The notes beneath the pieces are model-generated. The model saw nothing but the letters and a program-made list of their open reading frames with translations. It was not told the DNA's origin and did no database searches. The position numbers and the translations under genes are program-made. A stretch of DNA of 64,000 nucleotides from Deltaproteobacteria bacterium (lineage in GTDB: Bacteria; Desulfobacterota; Desulfuromonadia; Desulfuromonadales; BM103). Every line of letters starts with the position of its first letter. The stretch's first letter is position 1. Shown here in pieces: positions 8,523 through 16,249 of this stretch. The stretch is taken from contig JAGXHL010000045.1 of NCBI GenBank assembly GCA_024636215.1, positions 1-64,000 on the forward strand, written 5' to 3'.

Positions 8523-8927
8523 TTAGTGCTCTTTGTAGCCCAGAACCACGAGGATACAGCTGCCGTCAGCGATCACGTTGACTCCGGCCGCTTCGCAGGC
8601 CTCTACTGCTTGAGGGCTTTCTGCTCCAGGCTGCATCCAGATATTCCGGATCCCTTTTGCAATCGCCGAGGCGACGATTTTTTCCGTGACTTGTGGTGGC
8701 GTGATAACTGAAATGCTCTTGACCTGGTTCGGCAGTTCATCGACCGAGGCGACGCAGTCAAGGCCTTCAATGGTCTTTTCGACGGGGTTGACCGGGATGA
8801 CCGCATACTGGTTCTGCTGGTAGCAGCGTAATACCTTGTTGCCATATTTGTGAGGCTTGGAGGAGGCGCCGACGACGCCGAAAGCTTCAGCGTCGAGAAA
8901 TGTTTCGATGCGTTCGGAAATAGTCAT
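8523..8927 (-). CDS. CoA-binding domain protein
   Basis: A 134-residue Rossmann-fold protein of the CoA_binding (YccU-like) family. The N-terminus carries FGVVGASSKPHKYGNKV, the glycine-containing nucleotide-binding turn, and the middle has PVNPVEKTIEGL and the WMQPGAES motif; all are standard for this family. It probably binds coenzyme A or a related nucleotide; the reaction is not known. ATG 8927 was chosen since AAGGAGC lies before it; the ORF extends further but without support. It follows nuoN on the same strand with a 55-base gap and could be read with the operon. Confidence 0.88.
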   Translation of the reverse strand: MTISERIETFLDAEAFGVVGASSKPHKYGNKVLRCYQQNQYAVIPVNPVEKTIEGLDCVASVDELPNQVKSISVITPPQVTEKIVASAIAKGIRNIWMQPGAESPQAVEACEAAGVNVIADGSCILVVLGYKEH

Positions 8928-8981
8928 AAGAAAAGCTCCTTGATGAATAGCTGTTCCTCCCATCTTAACCCAAAAGGAAGG

Positions 8982-10400
8982 TCAGGGTAAGAGACGAGCG
9001 ATCAGATCAAGGAGAATCCCCGGGAAAAGTCCGAATGCCAGAACCGCAGAGGACGATACAGCGAGCACCGCGTGCTCGAAAGGCGAGCCGATATGCCAGC
9101 TTGCAACTGACTCGTCTGCCTGAAAGAGCAGCATCGCCAAATGCAGATAAAAGGCAAAGGAGACAATCGAAGCTATCACACCGAGCACGACCAGACCGAT
9201 ATAGCCCGATTGCAGCGCAGCCTGGAAAATCGTGAACTTGGCTATGAATCCGGCCGTCGCCGGCAAGCCGGCCAGTGACAGCAGCAACAGGACCAGCACG
9301 GCGGCACGCACCGGATGCCGGTATCCCAGTCCGCGCAAATCATCAAAACTCATCGGTTCGCCACGCTGGTCAGCCAGAGAGGCAATCACAGCAAAAGTGC
9401 CGAAGCTGGCGATGACATAAACCACCAGATAAAAAGTCGTCGCAATCAATCCTTCAGAGGTCTGACAGAGCAGACCTACCAGCAGTGTGCCCATATGGGT
9501 TACGGACGAGTAAGCGAGCAGGCGTTTCAGGTTCTTCTGGGTCAGCGCGCTGAAGGCACCGACCAACATGGTTACGGCCGCCAGAAGCCAGATCAGATCG
9601 ATCAGGTCTTGCCATATCGGCCCTGATATCGCCAGCAGGCCAACCAGCGCGGCAACCACCGCACCCTTGGAGCCGGTGGCCAGCAGAGCGGCAACCGGAG
9701 CCGGAGCACCCTGGTAAACATCGGGCGTCCAGAGATGGAAGGGCACCAGTGAAATCTTGAAGCCCACCGCAATCAGGATCATCCCCCAGCCCAGCAGGCC
9801 CCAGGCCTGCAGTTCACCATTCGCACCGGCCAGTTGTGTGACAGCGTCTGGCAGGGCGAGAGTGCCGGTGGAAGCGTAGATCAAGGCAATGCCGAAGGCC
9901 ATGAAGCCTGTGGCAACGCTTCCCATCAGGAGATATTTCAGCCCGGCTTCGGCCGCAAATTCACACTGTCGATGACAGGCAATCAGGATGTAGAAGACCA
10001 GGGTGAAGGTTTCGAGCGCCAGGAAGAGACCAAGCAGATGGATCGCCGACGAAAGTAGCGCCATGCCGGCGGCAGCGTAGAGAAGCAGGGATACATATTC
10101 GCCGGCTCCGAGGTTCTTTTCTGCGACAAAGCGGTCGGCAAGCATCAATCCGGCTGCCGCCAGCAAAGACCAGAAGATGGTAAAGAAGCGTGCCAGGCCG
10201 CCGGCACTGAAGAGTCCGGCGATCTCGGCCACCGGCGGTGGCACCATGCCGGCGGCGATTGCAGCGAGTAACCCCGTTAAAATACCACCGGCAATAAGTG
10301 GCCGGGGCTGCCTGTACCAGGCTCCGGCCATGAGAATGGTGGTGCCGCCAAAAACCAGGATCAGAATCGGTAATAGAGCGAGCAGGTCAAGCAGACTCAT
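8982..10400 (-). CDS. nuoN: NADH-quinone oxidoreductase subunit N
   Basis: A 472-residue antiporter-like subunit of complex I with about 14 membrane segments. It is one of three proton-pumping modules in the membrane arm. The central segment LVPFHLWTPDVYQGAPAPVAA and the preceding GFKISL carry the conserved Lys and His positions of the family. Start ATG 10400 overlaps the nuoM stop by four bases (ATGA), showing translational coupling; the longer frame upstream is within nuoM. It is the last gene of the operon. Confidence 0.95.
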   Translation of the reverse strand: MSLLDLLALLPILILVFGGTTILMAGAWYRQPRPLIAGGILTGLLAAIAAGMVPPPVAEIAGLFSAGGLARFFTIFWSLLAAAGLMLADRFVAEKNLGAGEYVSLLLYAAAGMALLSSAIHLLGLFLALETFTLVFYILIACHRQCEFAAEAGLKYLLMGSVATGFMAFGIALIYASTGTLALPDAVTQLAGANGELQAWGLLGWGMILIAVGFKISLVPFHLWTPDVYQGAPAPVAALLATGSKGAVVAALVGLLAISGPIWQDLIDLIWLLAAVTMLVGAFSALTQKNLKRLLAYSSVTHMGTLLVGLLCQTSEGLIATTFYLVVYVIASFGTFAVIASLADQRGEPMSFDDLRGLGYRHPVRAAVLVLLLLSLAGLPATAGFIAKFTIFQAALQSGYIGLVVLGVIASIVSFAFYLHLAMLLFQADESVASWHIGSPFEHAVLAVSSSAVLAFGLFPGILLDLIARLLP

Positions 10401-11887
10401 GGCAGCCCTCCTGCCAGCAGGCTTGCAACAGCAGCGTGCATCGGCGCCAGAAAGGGTTCCGGATAAAGACCCAGCCAGACGACGAGGATGGCCATCGGCA
10501 GCAGGATCAACCATTCCCTCGGGGTCAGATCGGGTATGCTGCGCTCCTTGTAAACTGGACCCCAGAGGACAGCCTGGATCAGGCGCAGCATATAGGCCGC
10601 CGCGAAAACGACTCCGAGCAGGGCAATCACGGCCCAGAACGGGTGCTGCTGGAAGGTACCGAGCAGCACCAGGATCTCACCGGTAAAGTTGGCCAGGCCG
10701 GGCAAGCCAAGGGAAGCCAGAGAGAAGAGCAGGAAAAAGAAGCCGAGGCAAGGGACCTGGCCCCAGAGACCACCCAACTCGTTTATACTGAACGTGCCGG
10801 TGCGTTGCTTTATCAGGGCAACCAGCACGAAGAGAGCGCCGGTGGTTAGGCCATGGCTGACCATCAGCAGAATGCTGCCCTCCCAGGCGGTCAGTTGCCA
10901 GGCCGCCAGACCGAGCACCACCAGGCCGAGGTGGGAGATTGACGAGTAGGCGAGCAGCCGCTTGATGTTGTCCTGCTGGTAAGCGCACCAGGCGGCATGA
11001 AAGAGACCGATCAGGGCAAGCACGGCAAGAATCGGCAAAAAACTCTCTGTGGCCCTGGGGAAGAGCGGGAAGGCCACGCGAATCAAGCCATAGATACCGG
11101 TTTTCAATAACAGGCCGGTCAGGTCGAGCGAGCCGGCCGCCGGAGACTCGCTCAGGGCGTCGGTCAGCCAGGTGTGAAAAGGCACCAACGGCGACTTGAC
11201 GATGAAAGCCGCCATGAAGCCGGCAAACAGCCAGCCTTCCTGGGCCGCAGTCAACCGGGTCTGCAGGAGATCACCGATGACAAAGCTGTAAACACCACTC
11301 TGTGCTGCATGGATCTGGTAAAGCGCAATGATCGCGATCAACATGAAAAAGCTGCCGACCAGAGTGTAAAGGAAAAACTTGAGTGCCGCCTGCCGGCGGT
11401 TGTCACCGCCCCAGATACTGATCAGGAAGAACATCGGGATCAGTGCCACTTCCCAGCAGAGATAGAAGAGCACCAGGTCATAGGCGAGAAATATGCCCAT
11501 AAGACCGGCTTCCAAAAGGAGCAGCAAGGCAAAGAAACTGGAAATATGACGTTCGACACGCCAGGCGAGCAGTACCGCGGAGACCTGCATGAACGAGGTC
11601 AGCAGCACCATCAACAAGGCGATGCCGTCCATGGCCAGAACGTAGCGGGCGTTGAAACGTTCAATCCAGCTGACATCTTCATAGAGCAGCCAGCGCCCGT
11701 CAGCCTGCCCATAACAGACAAACAGGTAGAGGGCCACACCGAAGACCCCCAGAGAGGTCGCCAGCGCCAGAGCCCGGCAGTCGGCAGGGCGTTTGCTGTG
11801 CAGCAGACACAGCAGCGCACCAACCAGGGGCAGGACAAGCAGCAGGCTCAGCCAGGGGAATTGGGGCAGGCTCGTCAAAGTAGCCAT
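10397..11887 (-). CDS. nuoM: NADH-quinone oxidoreductase subunit M
   Basis: A 496-residue antiporter-like complex I subunit with about 14 membrane segments. The conserved proton-channel regions can be read: CWEVALIPMFFLI with the essential Glu in TM5, and KSPLVPFHTWLTDALSESPAAGS with Lys and His in TM7-TM8. Its length is normal for NuoM. The start codon shares one base with the nuoL stop (TGATG) and the stop overlaps nuoN by four bases, so synthesis is coupled to both neighbours. Confidence 0.96.
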   Translation of the reverse strand: MATLTSLPQFPWLSLLLVLPLVGALLCLLHSKRPADCRALALATSLGVFGVALYLFVCYGQADGRWLLYEDVSWIERFNARYVLAMDGIALLMVLLTSFMQVSAVLLAWRVERHISSFFALLLLLEAGLMGIFLAYDLVLFYLCWEVALIPMFFLISIWGGDNRRQAALKFFLYTLVGSFFMLIAIIALYQIHAAQSGVYSFVIGDLLQTRLTAAQEGWLFAGFMAAFIVKSPLVPFHTWLTDALSESPAAGSLDLTGLLLKTGIYGLIRVAFPLFPRATESFLPILAVLALIGLFHAAWCAYQQDNIKRLLAYSSISHLGLVVLGLAAWQLTAWEGSILLMVSHGLTTGALFVLVALIKQRTGTFSINELGGLWGQVPCLGFFFLLFSLASLGLPGLANFTGEILVLLGTFQQHPFWAVIALLGVVFAAAYMLRLIQAVLWGPVYKERSIPDLTPREWLILLPMAILVVWLGLYPEPFLAPMHAAVASLLAGGLP

Positions 11888-13767
11888 CAGTGGCCTCCCC
11901 CGTTCACCAGCTTCAGGAGGAACCAGCCGAGCAGGACCAAAAACCCCCAGGCAAATGCCGAAAGATAGGTGGTCAATCTGCCGGTTGTCATCTGCACGAT
12001 TAATGCACTCCAGCTGTTGGCCATTTTAGCCAGACCGTTGAGGGTGCCGTCGAACAGGGTACGATCAAAGCCTGCAGAACAGAAGCGGGCCATGGCGGCG
12101 AAGGGGCGGACAAAGAGGCGATCGACCAGGGTGTCGGCGTACCAGCCGTTAAGCAGGAAACGGCTGAGCGCGTTCTCCTGCGGGGCGCGATAGGTGCGAT
12201 AACGCCAATGGGCAGCGAACCAACCAAGGGCAACCAGCGCCACGGCCAGACCGATCAGCATCCATTCGACATCGTGACTGGCGGTCACTTTACGCCCGGC
12301 CAGGTCGCCATACCAGCGCTGCAGGGAAGCGTTGCCGCCGACAAAAGCAGGCAGATTGAAAAAGCCACCCAGTAGCCCGATAAAGGCCAGCGGCCAGAGC
12401 GGCCAGCGCATCAGCAACGGCAGGGCATGGGGCTTTCCCAGGCCGCGATATTCACCGGCGAAGACCAGGTAGACCAGGCGGAAGGTGTAGAAGGCGGTTA
12501 ACAGCGCCGTGACCACTCCGCACAACCAGAACAGCTTGTAGGTCGGATCCGGATGGCTGAAGAGGGCCAGCAGGATACCGTCCTTGGAGAAGAATCCGCC
12601 GGTCAGGGGCACACCGGCCAGGCAGACCGCCCCGGCCAGAAAGACCCAGAAGAGCTCAACCGGACCACGACGGGTCAAACCACCCATCTTGAAAATATCA
12701 TTTTCCTCGCCGGCCAGATGAATCACGCAGCCGGCGGCCATAAAGAGTACGGCCTTGAAGAAAGCATGGGTCAGCAGATGGAACATGGCCCCGGCCACGC
12801 TGCCGGCGCCGACCGCCATGAACATGTAGCCGACCTGGCTCATGGTCGAATAAGCGAGAACCCGCTTGATCTCGCGTTGGGCAAGAGCGCAGGTCGCGGC
12901 ATAAATCGCTGTTAAAGCGCCGATGGTGGTGATCGCGATCATGGCCACAGGTGAGAGAGAGACCAGCGGGAAAAGACGGCATAGCAGGTAAACACCGGCC
13001 GTGACCATGGTGGCGGCGTGAATCAGTGCCGAGACCGGCGTCGGCCCGGCCATGGCATCGGCCAGCCAGGTCATCAGCGGCAGCTGGGCCGACTTGCCAC
13101 AGGCACCGAGCAGCAGCAACAGGCTCACCAGGGTGATGACCAGGGGAGAAAGCGTCGGCGCCTGGGTATTGATCTCGGTGATCGACAGGGTCCCGCAGAG
13201 AGCAAATAGCCAGAGCAGTGCGATGGCGAGGAAGACATCGCCAACGCGGGTTACCAAAAAAGCCTTGGTGCCGGCCCTGGCGTTCTCCCGCTTGCGATAC
13301 CAGAAACCGATCAGACCGTAAGAACATAAACCGACGCCTTCCCAGCCGAGAAAGAGCACCAGCAGGTTGTCGGCGAGGATAATCGCCAACATGGCGAAGA
13401 CGAACAGATTGAGCAGGCAGAAGAAGCGAGCGTAATCCTCCTCTTCGTGCATGTAGCCGACCGCATAGAGGTGAATCAGGGAGGCAACCCCGGTCACCAT
13501 CAGGGTCATCGGCGCCGCGAGACGATCGAAGTTGAGGGCGAAACTGATATCGACGCTGCCGCTGTTGAGCCAGCTGAAGAGGACCGCGCGGGTCCCTTCC
13601 CCTGCCGCGAAACTCCAGAAAAGCATGCTCAGCAAAAAGGCTCCGACCACGCCGGTCACAGCCAGGACCTCGGCAAACAGGCGCGGCAGGCGCATGCCGA
13701 AGCACAGGTTGATCAGCGCACAGCAGAGCGGCAGAAGAGGTATGAGGAAGAGCAGGCTCTGGTTCAT
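11887..13767 (-). CDS. nuoL: NADH-quinone oxidoreductase subunit L
   Basis: A 626-residue subunit, the most distal proton-pumping module of complex I. The proton-channel Glu lies in GWEGVGLCSYGLIGFW, and QLPLMTWLADAMAGPTPVSALIHAATMVTAGVYL carries the conserved His and Thr positions; that stretch is split across residues about 230-265. The C-terminal part includes the lateral helix and the final anchor TM (FLVLLGWFLLKLV). ATG 13767 overlaps the nuoK stop by four bases; an upstream frame extension was rejected. Confidence 0.96.
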   Translation of the reverse strand: MNQSLLFLIPLLPLCCALINLCFGMRLPRLFAEVLAVTGVVGAFLLSMLFWSFAAGEGTRAVLFSWLNSGSVDISFALNFDRLAAPMTLMVTGVASLIHLYAVGYMHEEEDYARFFCLLNLFVFAMLAIILADNLLVLFLGWEGVGLCSYGLIGFWYRKRENARAGTKAFLVTRVGDVFLAIALLWLFALCGTLSITEINTQAPTLSPLVITLVSLLLLLGACGKSAQLPLMTWLADAMAGPTPVSALIHAATMVTAGVYLLCRLFPLVSLSPVAMIAITTIGALTAIYAATCALAQREIKRVLAYSTMSQVGYMFMAVGAGSVAGAMFHLLTHAFFKAVLFMAAGCVIHLAGEENDIFKMGGLTRRGPVELFWVFLAGAVCLAGVPLTGGFFSKDGILLALFSHPDPTYKLFWLCGVVTALLTAFYTFRLVYLVFAGEYRGLGKPHALPLLMRWPLWPLAFIGLLGGFFNLPAFVGGNASLQRWYGDLAGRKVTASHDVEWMLIGLAVALVALGWFAAHWRYRTYRAPQENALSRFLLNGWYADTLVDRLFVRPFAAMARFCSAGFDRTLFDGTLNGLAKMANSWSALIVQMTTGRLTTYLSAFAWGFLVLLGWFLLKLVNGGGH

Positions 13768-14069
13768 CCACGCATCCCGTTGAAAAGATCGGCGACCAGG
13801 CTGCGTTTGCGTCGCCACAGATAGACCACCATGGCCAGGGCCACTGCAACCTCTGCAGCGGTGATCGCCATGAGCAATATTACGAAAATCTGACCGTCAA
13901 CTTGCTGCCAGTAGGCCGAGGCGGCGACGAAGACCAGTGACGCCGCGTTCAGCATGATCTCTACACCCACCAGGATCATGATGACCTGGCGTCTCAGCAG
14001 CACGCAGGTCAGGCCGAGCACAAACAGCGCCGCCGCAAAGGCCAGGGCATGTCCGAAAGGAATCATCAT
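13764..14069 (-). CDS. nuoK: NADH-quinone oxidoreductase subunit K
   Basis: A 101-residue protein with three membrane helices. Two buried Glu residues needed for proton coupling are visible, in GVEIMLNAA (TM2) and TAAEVAVALA (TM3). The length is exactly typical. The start shares one base with the nuoJ stop and the stop overlaps nuoL by four bases. Confidence 0.97.
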   Translation of the reverse strand: MMIPFGHALAFAAALFVLGLTCVLLRRQVIMILVGVEIMLNAASLVFVAASAYWQQVDGQIFVILLMAITAAEVAVALAMVVYLWRRKRSLVADLFNGMRG

Positions 14070-14572
14070 TACTTTTCCCCTTTTGACATTGGCCGACCCA
14101 GCATATAGGCGCCGATCGTGGCAAACAGCAGCTGGAAGGAGACAACTTCCACGGCCAGGGCGTAGCGGCCGAAGAGGGCTTCACCAACCGATTGGGGCGC
14201 AAGATAGAACTCACCGATTTCCTTGCCTGCAGCAGGGTCCTGGAAAATCAGCAACAGCGTGCAGATCATCAGGCTGGAGGAGAGCAGCAGCAAGGGCCCC
14301 CAGCGCTGCCATCCAGGGCCTTGCGGGGTTTCTTGCGGCGCCAGACCGAGCATCATGATGATAAACAGGAACAGGACCATGATGGCACCGGCATAGACAA
14401 TCACTTCAAAAGCCGCGACTAAAGGCGCACCGAGCAGGTAGAAGATAATCGCCAGGGCAAAGAAGCTCACCACCAGATAGATCACGGCGTGAACCGGGTT
14501 GCGCCGCGTGATGCAGAGCAGGGCCGCGGTGAGCATGATGAAGCCGAGGATGTAGAATAAAAATGACGCCAT
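14069..14572 (-). CDS. nuoJ: NADH-quinone oxidoreductase subunit J
   Basis: A 167-residue membrane subunit with about five helices. TM3 with the pi-bulge region reads FEVIVYAGAIMVLFLFIIMML, which is the family signature, and NPVHAVIYLVVSF forms TM2. ATG 14572 was chosen because the alignable protein begins at MASFLFYI; the frame runs upstream into a repeat-rich gap. It is separated from nuoI by 76 bases containing an inverted repeat. Confidence 0.95.
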   Translation of the reverse strand: MASFLFYILGFIMLTAALLCITRRNPVHAVIYLVVSFFALAIIFYLLGAPLVAAFEVIVYAGAIMVLFLFIIMMLGLAPQETPQGPGWQRWGPLLLLSSSLMICTLLLIFQDPAAGKEIGEFYLAPQSVGEALFGRYALAVEVVSFQLLFATIGAYMLGRPMSKGEK

Positions 14573-14597
14573 AGCCTGAATTCTTGATTTTGAGTTA

Positions 14598-14638
14598 TGA
14601 ATTTTGAATTGATTCAAACAATCAACATTCAAAATTCA
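14598..14638. repeat. 12-bp inverted repeat between nuoI and nuoJ
   Basis: TGAATTTTGAAT (14598-14609) is perfectly complementary to ATTCAAAATTCA (14627-14638). It sits in one of the few gaps of an otherwise tightly packed operon and could form an mRNA hairpin that affects nuoJ expression. Confidence 0.7.
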
Positions 14639-14648
14639 GTTTTGTTGC

Positions 14649-15179
14649 TCAGGGCAACAAAGCCTTCGGGTCAACGGGACCATATTCATCTGCGTTACCG
14701 CCACGCTCGTTGGCCACGCCGACTCCCGCATGTTCGTAATAGTTATATTCCGTATCTTTACCGCAACCGTCGATCAGCAGATCTTCTTTTTCATGTACCA
14801 GCTTGAGCAGGTCGCGGTTGCAGATTTCATAATCCGGAGTGGTCTGGATCGCCATGGTCGGGCAGGCCTCAGCACAGAGACCGCAGAAGATACAACGGGC
14901 AAAGTTGATCCGGAACCAGGCGGCGTAACGGCGGCCGTCGCTAGCCTCAGCGGCCTGCATGGAAATACAGTCGACCGGACAGGCGGCACTGCAGAGGTGG
15001 CAGGCGACACAACGCTCGGTGCCGTTCGGATTACGGGTCAAGACGATGCGCGCCCGGTAACGTGGCGGCGGTATGCGCTTCTCTTCCGGGTACTGGATGG
15101 TCACCGGCTTCTTGAAGAGATAGCCGAGGGTAATCCAGAATGGCTGCAGGGTACCTTTTATGTCGCGCCAAAGATGCAT
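14649..15179 (-). CDS. nuoI: NADH-quinone oxidoreductase subunit I
   Basis: A 176-residue ferredoxin-like subunit that carries clusters N6a and N6b in the peripheral arm. The two 4Fe-4S motifs are CVACHLCSAACPVDC and CIFCGLCAEACP, with the usual spacing. The C-terminal tail (about 40 residues after the DGCGKD segment) is Glu/Gly rich. It lies between two short repeat-bearing gaps. Confidence 0.96.
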   Translation of the reverse strand: MHLWRDIKGTLQPFWITLGYLFKKPVTIQYPEEKRIPPPRYRARIVLTRNPNGTERCVACHLCSAACPVDCISMQAAEASDGRRYAAWFRINFARCIFCGLCAEACPTMAIQTTPDYEICNRDLLKLVHEKEDLLIDGCGKDTEYNYYEHAGVGVANERGGNADEYGPVDPKALLP

Positions 15180-15186
15180 GGAAAAG

Positions 15187-15241
15187 CCAGTAGTCAGTTG
15201 TCAGTTGTCACTTGTCACTTGTCACTTGTCACTTGTCTTCT
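15187..15241. repeat. Heptamer tandem repeat between nuoH and nuoI
   Basis: Six consecutive seven-base units of the form AGTTGTC or ACTTGTC occupy about 15190-15236, in the 74-base gap between nuoH and nuoI. Such arrays are prone to copy-number change and would lie in the nuo mRNA. Confidence 0.8.
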
Positions 15242-15253
15242 GGTGTCCTGAAT

Positions 15254-16249
15254 TCACGGGGCCATAGCCAGTCGGATGGCCCCGGTTACCACCACGTTCA
15301 GCAGTGCCAGAGGGATTAACACTTTCCAGCCGAAACGCAGCAACTGATCGTAACGTGGGCGAGGCATGCTGCCGCGTGCCCAGATAAACAGGAAAGCCAC
15401 AAACAGCACCTTGCCGACAAACCAGACCACCGGTGGCAAAAACGGCCCGTTCCAGCCACCGAGGAAGAACACCGTAGTCATGGCGCCAATCACGATCAGG
15501 TTGATATATTCACCGACAAAGAAGAGGCCGAAGCGCATACCGGAATACTCGGTGTGGAAACCGGCGACGATCTCGTTTTCCGCCTCCGGCATGTCGAAGG
15601 GCGTACGTTTTGATTCGGCGGTTATGCTGATCATAAAGATAATGAAGGCCAGTGGATGCTGCAACATGTTGGGCCAGCTCGACTGCGCCAGGACGATCTC
15701 GGTGAGGGAGAAGGACTTGGCGCTCATCACGACCGGCACCAGAGACAGCCCGAGCGCGAGTTCGTAGGAGAGCATTTGCGACAGACCGCGCATGGCGCCG
15801 AGCAAGGAATATTTGGAGTTTGAGGCCCAGCCGCCGAGCACGACGCCATAAACCGCCAGCGAGGAGAGGCCAAAGAGACAGAGCAGGCCGATGTTGAGAT
15901 CACAGACCACCATCGGGATTTCACGACCGAACAGGGTCAGAGGTGGCGAAAACGGCACCACTGCGAAACTGAGCAGGGCGGTCAGGGCCGTCAACCCGGG
16001 CGCAAACAGGAAAATCCACTTGTCGGCACGGGCGGGAACAAAGTCTTCCTTGGTGATCAGCTTGATGACGTCGCACAAAGGCTGAATCATACCGCCGGGA
16101 CCGATCCGGTTCGGGCCGTAACGCATCTGCATGCGGCCCAGGATCTTGCGTTCAGCAAGAACCAGGTAGGCGGCCATACTCAGGACCACGCCGAAGATCA
16201 GGCCGAGTTTGACCAGAATGAGAATCAGGCTGATCAGCAGATCATTCAT
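15254..16249 (-). CDS. nuoH: NADH-quinone oxidoreductase subunit H
   Basis: A 331-residue membrane subunit with eight or nine helices that forms the quinone-binding channel with NuoB and NuoD. Signature segments include ERKILGRMQMRYGPNRIGP near the N-terminus and AESKRTPFDMPEAENEIVAG in the middle, the latter with the acidic residues of the E-channel. Start ATG overlaps the nuoG stop by four bases. Confidence 0.97.
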   Translation of the reverse strand: MNDLLISLILILVKLGLIFGVVLSMAAYLVLAERKILGRMQMRYGPNRIGPGGMIQPLCDVIKLITKEDFVPARADKWIFLFAPGLTALTALLSFAVVPFSPPLTLFGREIPMVVCDLNIGLLCLFGLSSLAVYGVVLGGWASNSKYSLLGAMRGLSQMLSYELALGLSLVPVVMSAKSFSLTEIVLAQSSWPNMLQHPLAFIIFMISITAESKRTPFDMPEAENEIVAGFHTEYSGMRFGLFFVGEYINLIVIGAMTTVFFLGGWNGPFLPPVVWFVGKVLFVAFLFIWARGSMPRPRYDQLLRFGWKVLIPLALLNVVVTGAIRLAMAP